From: Thermomicrobiales bacterium
GTDB lineage: Bacteria > Chloroflexota > Chloroflexia > Thermomicrobiales > CFX8
Assembly: GCA_037045155.1 (NCBI GenBank)
Contig: JBAOIG010000005.1
Coordinates: forward strand, 1,116,001 to 1,180,000
Length of the DNA: 64,000 bases
Direction: 5' to 3'
The position numbers were made by a program, and so were the translations under genes. Below are positions 1 to 7,601 of the stretch, one piece after another (position 1 is the stretch's first letter; every line of letters starts with the position of its first letter). The notes beneath the pieces were generated by a model that did not search any database, had not been told where the DNA came from, and saw only the letters and a program-made list of their open reading frames with translations.

Positions 1-39
1 CGATATCTGGCCGGCTGTCGTCGCGCTATCGAGCGGCGG

Positions 40-2130
40 TCAGTAGGGTGGCGCCGGACGGGGCCGGCTTGGCTCCTCGCTGATCGGGAAATCGATCGAT
101 TCGTCGTCGTTCCAGGCCGAATACGGCGCGGGCGGCGGCGTCAGAAGCCGGAGTAATGAGCGCGCGCGATCGCCAAGCGCGAAGTCACGCAACTGTTCGG
201 CATGGTCTCGTGCCTGGGTGAGATGGTTGCGGGCTTCCTCGTCTCGATTCTCGTCGACGAGTATCGCGCCGATGTTGTAGTGCGCGGTTGCGATCGTCCG
301 CTCGTCGTCGGCAATCATCGCGGCCTGAAGCGCGTCGCGGTAGAAGTCGAGCGCGGTCTCAAGGTCTCCGGCCGTATCGTAGATCGCGGCGATTCCTTGC
401 AGCGCGCGACCTCGAACGAGATCGTCGCCGGTCTCCGCGGCGGCGTCCACCGCGCGCATATACCGCTGCTCGCCGGCCTCGCGTTTGCCAGACTGCGTCA
501 GCAACCTGGCGGCCTGCGAATGGAGCCGAGCGATCATGCCCGGCTCCCCGGATCTGGTTGCCTCGTCGATCGTGGCATCGATGTAGCGCAGCGCCTGATC
601 GATCGCTCCAGACTCGGCGGCCAACCGGGCCAGCAACGGGAAGTAGTGCAGCGATTGGCCCGGCAACCCGGCCGCGCGCGCGGCTGCGGTCGCCGAGGTA
701 AACGCGTCCTCGGCGTCGTCCAGCCGGCGCTCAACGAGCGCGATCTGTCCGGAAAGGTTGAAGACCTCGGCGCGCAGCGCGTTGTCGGCGGTCATGCGGG
801 CCAGCTCTTCGGCGCGTTCCGCGAGGGCCGACGCATGATCGCTCTGCCCGGAGCGCAGCATCGCTTCGCCGGCCGCGATCAACCAGTGAGCTTCACCCGG
901 CACGTCGCCCAATGCTCGCGCGCCATGGACGGCGTTCTCCAGCTCGTTCAGCGCCTCAACCTCACGGTGAACCAGCATCAGCGCGCTCCCGAGCAGCCCG
1001 TGCGTCCTGACACTGAACTGCGGGTCGTCGACCTGGCGGATGAGGTCGCGAGCGTCAGACAGCTCGCGAATCGCGTCTGCCGGCCGGTCTGCTTCGAGGT
1101 AGATCTGTCCGCGCGTCAACCTTGCGCGAGCAACCTCGGTCCGGTTGCCGAGTCGAGTCTCGAGCGCGATCACCTCGTCGAAGTGGCGCAGCGCGTCGTC
1201 GCGTCGGTCGAGCTGGAGGTCGAGGCGCGAAAGCATCGCAAGCGCGCGGGATTCCATCGACAGGTCGCCCAGCCGGCGCGAGCGGTCGAGTGCAATATCG
1301 AGCCGTTCGGCCGCCACTTCTGGCATCTCCAGCTCGAGCATGAGCGCGCCAGTTCGAAAGGCAACCTCGGCCTGGAGCGCGTCGTCGACTGTGCGGTCTG
1401 CGGCATCGCTGGCTTGCTGGAGCAGCATCAGGCAACCGTGGAGATCCCCGCGCTCGCGCAGGATCGCAACCTGGCGGAGTAGCGCGTCCACGGCGCTAGA
1501 GTAGTCCCCGATGCGCCGGGCGCTGCGGGCGGCCCGATGATAGAGGTCGTGGGCGTCGGCAACGTCGCCGTCCGACAGCGCAATGTCGGCCAGCAGGATC
1601 GCGGTCTGGATGTCGTCGCGGGTGTCACTCTCCTCGCGGCCGGCATCGAGCTGCTGTATCAGAAGATCACGCGCCATCTCCGTCTCGCCGCGCTCGAATG
1701 CGCTTCGGGCAAGTCGGTTGAGGGAGCGCTTCTGGCCGGCAACGTAGGAGATCCGCTGTGCTGTCAGCAGTGCGTCGCGCAACTGCTGCTCGCGTTCGCG
1801 CTCGTCGCGATCATCGACAAGTAGATCAGCGACGCGAAGGTGCAGGTCGACGAGTACCTTCTCGAACCCCTTTGCGTGCGCGGTCGCAACGTTCAGTTGG
1901 GCGAGGGTGAGCGCGAACTCGGGGTTCACGCGGGATTCGAACTCGACCTGGTGATCGAGCTCGATCAGATCACCGTCTGCAATCCGACCGTTTACCTGGA
2001 ACGACTGAGCAGCGGCCAGCGCGCGGTCGAGCGGCATCCGGCCGACGGTGACGTCGGCGGCAAGCCGGTAGAGCGGATTAGCCTCGATGCCCTGGTATCG
2101 TCGCAGCCATCGACTGAACATCTCCAGCAT
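40..2130 (-). CDS. Tetratricopeptide-repeat (TPR) protein
   Basis: A 696-residue soluble protein made almost entirely of Ala/Leu/Asp/Arg-rich helical hairpins in the 34-residue TPR rhythm (for example ALDFYRDALQAA near residue 600, with repeated A-L-x-Y/F-x-x-A positions). I see no signal peptide, membrane segment or catalytic domain. TPR arrays usually act as protein-protein scaffolds, and the partner is unknown here. The start used is an ATG with a GGGAGG about 12 nt upstream; a second in-frame ATG lies three codons later. It follows the PLP-dependent dehydratase on the same strand after about 40 nt, so the two are probably co-transcribed. The C-terminal 30 residues are Pro-rich and likely disordered. 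The function cannot be named from sequence. Confidence 0.85.
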   Translation of the reverse strand: MLEMFSRWLRRYQGIEANPLYRLAADVTVGRMPLDRALAAAQSFQVNGRIADGDLIELDHQVEFESRVNPEFALTLAQLNVATAHAKGFEKVLVDLHLRVADLLVDDRDEREREQQLRDALLTAQRISYVAGQKRSLNRLARSAFERGETEMARDLLIQQLDAGREESDTRDDIQTAILLADIALSDGDVADAHDLYHRAARSARRIGDYSSAVDALLRQVAILRERGDLHGCLMLLQQASDAADRTVDDALQAEVAFRTGALMLELEMPEVAAERLDIALDRSRRLGDLSMESRALAMLSRLDLQLDRRDDALRHFDEVIALETRLGNRTEVARARLTRGQIYLEADRPADAIRELSDARDLIRQVDDPQFSVRTHGLLGSALMLVHREVEALNELENAVHGARALGDVPGEAHWLIAAGEAMLRSGQSDHASALAERAEELARMTADNALRAEVFNLSGQIALVERRLDDAEDAFTSATAAARAAGLPGQSLHYFPLLARLAAESGAIDQALRYIDATIDEATRSGEPGMIARLHSQAARLLTQSGKREAGEQRYMRAVDAAAETGDDLVRGRALQGIAAIYDTAGDLETALDFYRDALQAAMIADDERTIATAHYNIGAILVDENRDEEARNHLTQARDHAEQLRDFALGDRARSLLRLLTPPPAPYSAWNDDESIDFPISEEPSRPRPAPPY

Positions 2131-2169
2131 CGGCTCTGGAACCCTCCCCGCGTCGGCCTGATCCTCGCC

Positions 2170-3150
2170 CTACGGCCAGGGTGCTTCATCACACATCGCT
2201 CGTTGCAGCGTGTCGAGCGTTACGTTACCCCCACTGACGATCAACCCGACTCGTTGGCCGCGGAGATCGTCCGCCAGCAACCCGGCAGCTGCTAATGATG
2301 CCGCGCCAGCGCCTTCGCTGACGAGGTGTGCTTTGTCGAGCAGAAGCACCATTGCCTGGCGCATCTCTTCTTCGGAGACGAGCACGACATCGTCGACGAG
2401 CTCCTGCATGATTCGAAATGGTGTCTCGAACGGCACTCTCGTGGCCAGTCCTTCGGCGAACGTGCTGCCGCCCTCCAGGGAGATCATCTGCTTTTGATGA
2501 AACGACTCATAGACGGCCGGCATATTCCGCGTTTGCACGGCGATGATGCGTGTCTGCGGGCGCATCGCCTTGAACACAATCGCCGTCCCACACACTCCGG
2601 AGCCGCCGCCGACCGGCACGATCACCGTGTCAAGATCCGGGGCAGCCTCGATGAGCTCCAATGCATAGGTGCCGACTCCGGTCAGGAGCCAGGGCTCATT
2701 CGCGGGATGGATGTACCGCATGCCCTCGCGTCGCGCGTGAGCTTCCGCCTCGTCGCGACACGCATCGAAGTCGGCGCCCGACTCTACGACTTCCGCGCCA
2801 AGTCGCCGGGTTGCCGCGACTTTGTCCGGGTTGTTGATCTCGGGCATATAGATCACTGCGCGCACCCCGAATTCGCGGGCCGCGTAGGCGATCGACTGCG
2901 CATGGTTGCCGGTGGATGCTGTGACGACGCCACGCGCGCGTTGCTCCGGATCGAGGCGGCTCATGAAGTAGATGCCGCCACGCACCTTGAATGCGCCGAC
3001 GGGTTGCATGTTCTCGCACTTGAGCGTCAGCGCGAGGCCAAGGTGCTCGTCCAATGCGGGCGAGCGGACGATCGGCGTTGGCGGGAGGTAGCGATTGACG
3101 ACGAGGCGCGCGGCGAGAATATCGGAGATGGTTGGAGCAGTCGTTGCCAT
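2170..3150 (-). CDS. Threonine/serine dehydratase-like PLP enzyme (fold type II)
   Basis: This 326-residue protein has the fold-type II signature of the serine/threonine dehydratase and serine racemase family. The PLP-binding lysine is in GAFKVRGG (Lys55), a phosphate-binding glycine loop VPVGGGSG lies near residue 178, and a C-terminal SGGNV contacts the pyridine ring. The expected reaction is deamination of L-threonine or L-serine to 2-oxobutyrate or pyruvate. It is short (the biosynthetic IlvA with its ACT-like regulatory domain is about 500 aa), so it resembles the catabolic or threo-3-hydroxyaspartate ammonia-lyase branch. Substrate choice among Thr, Ser and hydroxyaspartate cannot be decided from the motifs. 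A TATACT -10-like box sits about 100 nt upstream. It is divergent from pyrF and is followed by the TPR gene. Confidence 0.9.
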   Translation of the reverse strand: MATTAPTISDILAARLVVNRYLPPTPIVRSPALDEHLGLALTLKCENMQPVGAFKVRGGIYFMSRLDPEQRARGVVTASTGNHAQSIAYAAREFGVRAVIYMPEINNPDKVAATRRLGAEVVESGADFDACRDEAEAHARREGMRYIHPANEPWLLTGVGTYALELIEAAPDLDTVIVPVGGGSGVCGTAIVFKAMRPQTRIIAVQTRNMPAVYESFHQKQMISLEGGSTFAEGLATRVPFETPFRIMQELVDDVVLVSEEEMRQAMVLLLDKAHLVSEGAGAASLAAAGLLADDLRGQRVGLIVSGGNVTLDTLQRAMCDEAPWP

Positions 3151-3250
3151 CGTGGTCAGTCCCCCTGCCGTCTCCGACCGGGCTGCCTACGAAGCGCCTT
3201 GATCGGTGCTGGGCGCGGAGTGGACCCGGTTGGTCTGTAAGCCTCCAGCG

Positions 3251-3256
3251 AGTATA
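3251..3256 (-). promoter_or_regulatory. Candidate -10 box of the dehydratase/TPR unit
   Basis: TATACT on the minus strand in the 166-nt divergent spacer between the dehydratase and pyrF. No good -35 hexamer is found 16-18 nt further upstream, so this is a weak call. The spacer otherwise shows only the ribosome-binding sites. Confidence 0.3.
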
Positions 3257-3316
3257 TCATCGTCACGGTTGACCTTACGTTCATACCCTTGGCCGATCGT
3301 GACGGAAGGACTGCTC

Positions 3317-4165
3317 GTGACCGTTGATTCGAGCTCATTTTCTCAACGGCTCCGCGCCGCGCAGCAGACGCAAGAATCACTTCTCTGTGTTGGGCTCGAT
3401 CCGGATATCAATCGATTCCCGGATGGCTTCGCCCGTACCCCGGAGTCGGTTGCCGATTTCAACCGCGCCATCATCGAGGCTACCGTCGATCTGGCCTGCT
3501 GTTACAAGCCGAACATGGGCTTCTATCTCCAGTACGGCATTCCGGGTGTCGAGGCGCTGGCGCGCCTGCGCGACGATGTGCCTTCCCATATCCCGGTGCT
3601 GCTGGACGCGAAGCTTGGCGATATCTCGGTGACGAGCGCCGGATACGCGAAGGCTGTCTTCGAGACATGGCGCTACGATGCGGTGACGGTCAACCCGTTC
3701 CTCGGTCACGACTCGCTCGAGCCATTCCTCGCCTACTCCGACCGCGCGATCTTTGTCCTGGCCAAGACGTCCAATCCCGGCAGTGGCATGCTGCAGGATC
3801 GCCTTCTCGCCGGGGATGGCGCGAGCGAGACAGTGACGATGGCGGTCGTTCGCCACGCTCGTGAGTGGAGCAGCGGAGGGAACGTCGGGCTTGTGGCAGG
3901 AGCTACCTGGCCGCGCCAGCTTGCCGAGATTCGCCAGGCGGCCCCGGAGTTGCCGATCCTGATCCCGGGTGTTGGCGCACAGGAAGGGGATCTTGCGGCG
4001 GCTGTGTCGGCCGGCCTCGATGCGGAGGGTTACGGCATCCTGGTTAACGCCAGCCGCGCCATCACCTACGCATCGGCCGGCCGCGACTTTCAGCAGGCAG
4101 CCCGGGCGGCGGCGCTGGCGCTACGCGACGGGATCAACGCGGCGCGCTCAGGCGCGGCGGGGTAG
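3317..4165 (+). CDS. pyrF: Orotidine 5'-phosphate decarboxylase (type 2)
   Basis: The enzyme decarboxylates OMP to UMP, the last step of de novo pyrimidine synthesis. At 282 aa, with the catalytic D-x-K-x-x-D motif in LLDAKLGDIS (Asp97, Lys99, Asp102), it fits the longer type 2 subfamily typical of actinobacteria and Chloroflexi. The N-terminal CVGLDPD is the substrate-binding strand of the TIM barrel. I chose the GTG at 3317 because it is preceded by GGAAGGA with a 6-nt gap and because homologues begin just before FSQRL; a longer in-frame extension to 3206 has no ribosome-binding site. It converges with the PIG-L gene, with 1 nt between the two stop codons. No other pyr genes are in the window. 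Confidence 0.95.
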   Translation: MTVDSSSFSQRLRAAQQTQESLLCVGLDPDINRFPDGFARTPESVADFNRAIIEATVDLACCYKPNMGFYLQYGIPGVEALARLRDDVPSHIPVLLDAKLGDISVTSAGYAKAVFETWRYDAVTVNPFLGHDSLEPFLAYSDRAIFVLAKTSNPGSGMLQDRLLAGDGASETVTMAVVRHAREWSSGGNVGLVAGATWPRQLAEIRQAAPELPILIPGVGAQEGDLAAAVSAGLDAEGYGILVNASRAITYASAGRDFQQAARAAALALRDGINAARSGAAG

Positions 4166-4166
4166 C

Positions 4167-4922
4167 TCACCCTGCCAGCCGCGATGGCACGACGCGCCAT
4201 TGGGCCTCGGCCCGCCTCCCGCCGCCGATCCAGCGGTGATAGCTGTCGAGCTCGTCACGATGGTCCCCCCAGTCCCGGAAGATAACCGGCAGTTGGGACG
4301 CGTAGCAATCGATCGCTCGGCACTTGCGTTCGAACGCGTCGTCGTCCAGCCCAACGAGCCGAACCTCGCGGGCAACGCCGGACGCCAGCCGCGGGGTGAT
4401 CGCGCGCCGGTCCAGCGCATAGGGCAGGTCGGCATACGCCCAGACTCGTACCCCTCGTGCAGCCAGCCGGCGGCCGGCACGAAGGACGATCTGGTGATCG
4501 ACATGATGGCCAATCGCGAGCGGGACGACTAGCTCCTCGGGATCGAGGGCCAACAATGCCTCGACGATCCGGTCGATCGTCGGCATGTCCTCGTCGAGCA
4601 GCCTCCCGAATAGCGCCTCGTCCGAGTCGTATCGCGGGTCGCGATAGATCGCATCGAGCTCGTCGAGCCATATCGGCGTGACCCGGTCACCGAGCGCCGC
4701 GGCGGCGCAACGATCCTCACCCTGGCGTTGACTGGCGATCGTGTTCGTTTCCAGACCCCAGCGCTCATGCTGCGATCGGGCGAAGGCGCCCACTCCTCCC
4801 TGCGGCTGGCCGGCGAAGACTGTGACAATCTGGGCCCCGTCGTCTCGCGCCGCGATCGCGACGGCGCCTCCGCATGAGAGTGCGACATCGTCAGGATGCG
4901 GGGCGACGAACAGGCGGCGCAT
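4167..4922 (-). CDS. PIG-L/LmbE-family zinc deacetylase
   Basis: This 251-residue protein opens with the hallmark APHPDDVALSCGG, whose PHPDD binds zinc and supplies the general base. It carries the later histidine motif GHHVDHQIVLRAG, giving the His-Asp-Asp-His set of GlcNAc-PI and N-acetylglucosaminyl-inositol deacetylases (PIG-L, MshB, LmbE, BshB). The probable reaction is N-deacetylation of a GlcNAc-containing small molecule or glycolipid. The ATG at 4922 is used because it lies 1 nt after the stop of the SelB C-terminal frame (TGATATG), which implies translational coupling. A longer frame back to 5060 lies inside selB and is not conserved-looking. Its placement behind selB has no obvious metabolic logic. 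Confidence 0.88.
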   Translation of the reverse strand: MRRLFVAPHPDDVALSCGGAVAIAARDDGAQIVTVFAGQPQGGVGAFARSQHERWGLETNTIASQRQGEDRCAAAALGDRVTPIWLDELDAIYRDPRYDSDEALFGRLLDEDMPTIDRIVEALLALDPEELVVPLAIGHHVDHQIVLRAGRRLAARGVRVWAYADLPYALDRRAITPRLASGVAREVRLVGLDDDAFERKCRAIDCYASQLPVIFRDWGDHRDELDSYHRWIGGGRRAEAQWRVVPSRLAG

Positions 4923-4923
4923 A

Positions 4924-5412
4924 TCAGGCTGTCCCGCGGACGCGGGCGTCGCCAACGCGGCGGGTAACGCGCTGCTGGTCGAAGTATTCGAGCACAGCCT
5001 GGGCGTACTTGCGGCTTGTTCCGAAGACATCACGGAACTCCGCCAGCGTGATGCTTTCACGCTCGTCGATAATCTCGCGGACCTGTCGTTCGATCTGCGC
5101 TAACTCATCCACGCCATAGACGACCCCGTCGGCGATCCGGACGACCTGTCCGAGTTCCGCCATCGCCGCGAGCAGGTCGGGATCGACTCCGAATGCGTCG
5201 GGCGCGGGCGGGGACACTGGCTCGGCAGCCAGCGCTGCCAGGTAAGCGCCCGCTCGCCGCTGCTGATCCTGCGAGAGCGCGATCTGATGGTCGGGTAGCG
5301 CGATCAGGCTCCCGAGGTCAGCGATCGAGAACTCGGCTGCCAACGATTGCAGCAGCGCATCGGCGGCTCGGCCACGGATCGTGATGCGGCTCTTGATCTC
5401 CTCTCGGGGCAT
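4924..5412 (-). CDS. selB: SelB C-terminal winged-helix part, downstream of an in-frame TGA
   Basis: These 162 codons encode the C-terminal winged-helix domains of selenocysteine-specific elongation factor SelB, which bind the SECIS hairpin of the mRNA. The last 50 residues (ITLAEFRDVFGTSRKYAQAV, then VTRRVGDARV) are the family's diagnostic SECIS-binding end. The frame is continuous with the N-terminal part: the TGA at 5433-5431 is followed in the same frame by W-P-L-R-R-G and then the ATG at 5412, exactly where SelB proteins carry a PLR-G-MPREE stretch. So this is one gene with one stop codon rather than two genes. The ATG at 5412 lacks a good Shine-Dalgarno (only GGGG directly next to it) and lies in a hairpin loop, so independent initiation looks poor. 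It is coupled to the PIG-L gene downstream. Confidence 0.85.
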   Translation of the reverse strand: MPREEIKSRITIRGRAADALLQSLAAEFSIADLGSLIALPDHQIALSQDQQRRAGAYLAALAAEPVSPPAPDAFGVDPDLLAAMAELGQVVRIADGVVYGVDELAQIERQVREIIDERESITLAEFRDVFGTSRKYAQAVLEYFDQQRVTRRVGDARVRGTA

Positions 5413-5433
5413 GCCCCGTCGGAGCGGCCATCA
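5398..5433 (-). other. In-frame UGA of selB with a SECIS-like hairpin immediately downstream
   Basis: The minus strand reads TGA (5433-5431), then TGGCCG, then CTCC-GA-CGGGG-CATG-CCCCG-AGA-GGAG. The inner CGGGG/CCCCG stem (5 bp, CATG loop) and outer CUCC/GGAG stem (4 bp) enclose a GA/AGA internal loop. The hairpin begins 6 nt after the UGA and the apical loop is 17 nt after it, a placement like bacterial SECIS elements. The loop contains the only in-frame downstream ATG. The loop sequence does not match the E. coli fdhF loop, so resemblance is in position and shape only. A nonsense mutation (CGA to TGA) or a sequencing error is the simple alternative. Confidence 0.5.
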
Positions 5434-6852
5434 ACGGTGATAGTCATGTAGCAGATTGACGATCGACAAGCGCTCGGATTCCAACCGATCGCGTCGGATG
5501 ATCAGGCGGTTTGGCGCGAGTGGAACATCGTCCCCCGGGCCCAGCGGCGCGACGAGATCATCGACAGAAGCCACCGACGATCGAGCGGAATCGAGGTCGA
5601 TCGAAAGCCGTTCAGCCAGAGTCCGCAGCTCGATCGGCCCGTCGGCCAGTAGTTGAACGAGTCGTTCCTCGGTGGTGCCGGTCGACCGTGTTTCGAGATT
5701 CTGCAGCACGTCGTTCCGAAATCGTCGATGGCGACGGGGCTGCGTGTCGACAATCCGGCCTCCGCCCAGCGTCTGACTAGGCGATGCGCGACGGATGATG
5801 AAGTGATCGCCGGCCACCGCCGCAATCGGTTGGTCGAGGCGGATCTGGACCCAGCCATCGGCCCCTGGTGACAGGTGTTCTGTGTCCAATAGAGTCAGAT
5901 GACCCGATGATTCGGCCGCGCCAACGAACACGTCGATTGGCTCGTTCTGCTCCAGCGGAGCTGGTGCGTCCGCGACGACCCGCAATCGCGCGTCGAGGAG
6001 CGCGGTCGGTCGCAACCAGCCGGGGGTCGTCAACACATCACCGCGATGGACGGCTTCGCGATCGACCCCGGTCAGATTGACCGCTGTGCGCGAGCCGGGT
6101 AGCGCGCGGTTTGTCTTCCGTCCGTGGCTCTGGAGGCCGCGGATACGGCTCCGAATCCCACCCGGCGCAAGCTCGATTTCCTGGCCGACCTCAAGCGGAC
6201 CGCCGCTGAGGGTCCCGGTTACGACCGTCCCGAAGCCAGCGACAGTGAACGCTCGATCGACCGGGAGCCGCGGACGCCCGGCCGTCGATCTGACCGGCAG
6301 CGCCGAGGCGAGCTGGTCGATCTGGGCGATCAGGTTATCCAGACCGGCTCGTGAGAGTGAATCCACCGCCACGATCGGCGCGTCCGCGAGCGAGGCGCCG
6401 GCAAGTCGTTCGCGTGTTTCCTCTGTAACCAGCTCCAGCCACTCTGCATCGACAAGATCGCGCTTCGTCAGCACGACGATGCCGTGTTGGATGTCGAGCA
6501 GGTCCAGGATGGCGAGGTGCTCTGCGGTCTGCGGCATCGGTCCTTCGTCTGCGGCGATCACGAGGAGCGCAAGGTCAATCCCGCCGACGCCGGCGAGCAT
6601 ATTCTTGATAAAGCGCTCGTGTCCGGGCACGTCGATGACGCTGAGCGACAGCCCTCCGGGTAGACCCAGCCACGCGAACCCCAGGTCTATCGTCATCTCC
6701 CGCTCGCGCTCCTCACGGAGCCGGTCTGGATCGATGCCAGTCAACGCGCGGACGAGGCTCGATTTCCCATGGTCGACGTGTCCAGCCGTCCCGGCAACGA
6801 CTGTCGATGCCGAAAGCGACGTGGTATTGCTATGGTTGGTTGTTGATGCCAT
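5431..6852 (-). CDS. selB: Selenocysteine-specific elongation factor SelB, N-terminal part ending at an in-frame TGA
   Basis: SelB is the EF-Tu-like GTPase that carries Sec-tRNA to UGA codons. The 473 codons up to the TGA contain the G domain (GTAGHVDHGKSS near residue 20, DVPGHE, LTKRD), the EF-Tu-like domains 2 and 3 (AFTVAGFGTVVTGTL) and the start of the winged-helix region, ending LLHDYHR. Adding the TGA codon, six linker codons and the downstream 162 codons gives 642 residues, the normal SelB length (about 610-640), so nothing is missing except a sense codon at the TGA. The ATG at 6852 was chosen because the TATACT of an extended -10 lies just upstream; a TTG at 6900 would fall inside that promoter. 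selA, selC and selD are not in the window. Confidence 0.9.
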   Translation of the reverse strand: MASTTNHSNTTSLSASTVVAGTAGHVDHGKSSLVRALTGIDPDRLREEREREMTIDLGFAWLGLPGGLSLSVIDVPGHERFIKNMLAGVGGIDLALLVIAADEGPMPQTAEHLAILDLLDIQHGIVVLTKRDLVDAEWLELVTEETRERLAGASLADAPIVAVDSLSRAGLDNLIAQIDQLASALPVRSTAGRPRLPVDRAFTVAGFGTVVTGTLSGGPLEVGQEIELAPGGIRSRIRGLQSHGRKTNRALPGSRTAVNLTGVDREAVHRGDVLTTPGWLRPTALLDARLRVVADAPAPLEQNEPIDVFVGAAESSGHLTLLDTEHLSPGADGWVQIRLDQPIAAVAGDHFIIRRASPSQTLGGGRIVDTQPRRHRRFRNDVLQNLETRSTGTTEERLVQLLADGPIELRTLAERLSIDLDSARSSVASVDDLVAPLGPGDDVPLAPNRLIIRRDRLESERLSIVNLLHDYHR

Positions 6853-6890
6853 CTGGTTCAACCCTGATGCGTTCTGTGAGGCCGGCCCGC

Positions 6891-6899
6891 AGTATAGCA
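6891..6899 (-). promoter_or_regulatory. Extended -10 promoter of selB
   Basis: TGCTATACT on the minus strand is an extended -10 element (TG-n-TATACT). The hexamer 17 nt upstream (GTGGAA) matches TTGACA poorly. Predicted transcription starts near 6884, giving about 30 nt before the selB ATG at 6852. Confidence 0.5.
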
Positions 6900-6968
6900 A
6901 CGCATCCCGCCGCTTCCACGTTGCTACGATTGAGATGGCTAGTCCGGGCCGCTATCGAGGAGCCCCGC

Positions 6969-7592
6969 GTGACCGCAGAAACAGGCCGCCCTATCCGCCC
7001 GTGGATTGGCGATCCTCCACGCACCGATCCCCCAGAGCATGTCGGTTATGTCGAGTTATCGCGAGAACGGTTGCGGATGGGCCCGATGACCGTCGTGGGC
7101 TTTGTGCTCATTCCTGTGTGGTGGTATGTCATCGCGACGCTCGTTATGCTGGCCGGCGGCTCGAAGAGCCTGAGCTTTGCGATCGACGGACGGTCGCTCG
7201 TGTTCGGGTTGCTGATTGCGCTCGTTGCGGTTCCCGTTATCCACGAGCTGATCCACGGTGTTGCGGGCAAGCTGGTGGGTGTCAAGCCAGCGTACGGGGT
7301 TGGACCAGGGTTCGCATACACGACGTTTCGCGAGCCCCTCGGCAAGTGGCAATACCTTGCCGTCGGGCTGGCCCCGCTCGTTGTCCTCACGATTCTGTCG
7401 GTGATCGTCGCGGCGCGATTTGAATCGGCTGCGATCGGCGCGATCTTTTTCGCGGTCATCAACGCGGCCGGCGCGATCGGTGATATCTGGATGAGTTGGC
7501 GGATCGTTCGCGCGCCGCGCGGGGCGATCTTCTACGATCTTGCCGACGGCTTTGCCGTCCTCATTCCCGACCCGTCCACCCGCGCCCGATAG
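6969..7592 (+). CDS. DUF3267-type membrane metalloprotease-like protein
   Basis: A 207-residue protein with about four hydrophobic segments and an HELIH (HExxH) zinc-binding motif inside the second one (VIHELIHGVAG), the pattern of DUF3267 proteins, which resemble site-2-type intramembrane proteases. A second conserved-looking part is GPGFAYTTFREPL, then a membrane segment beginning WQYLAVGLAPL. The substrate is unknown. The GTG at 6969 has GAGGAG 6 nt upstream and is preferred over a longer frame that overlaps the selB promoter. It is divergent from selB and convergent with the DAHP synthase 10 nt away. Confidence 0.8.
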   Translation: MTAETGRPIRPWIGDPPRTDPPEHVGYVELSRERLRMGPMTVVGFVLIPVWWYVIATLVMLAGGSKSLSFAIDGRSLVFGLLIALVAVPVIHELIHGVAGKLVGVKPAYGVGPGFAYTTFREPLGKWQYLAVGLAPLVVLTILSVIVAARFESAAIGAIFFAVINAAGAIGDIWMSWRIVRAPRGAIFYDLADGFAVLIPDPSTRAR

Positions 7593-7601
7593 CCCTCCGC
7601 G

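Noticed and set aside
5429..5433. TGATG at the selB stop as a classic termination-reinitiation site
   Set aside because: The overlapping ATG is out of frame with the SelB C-terminal part; the in-frame ATG is 21 nt downstream in a hairpin.
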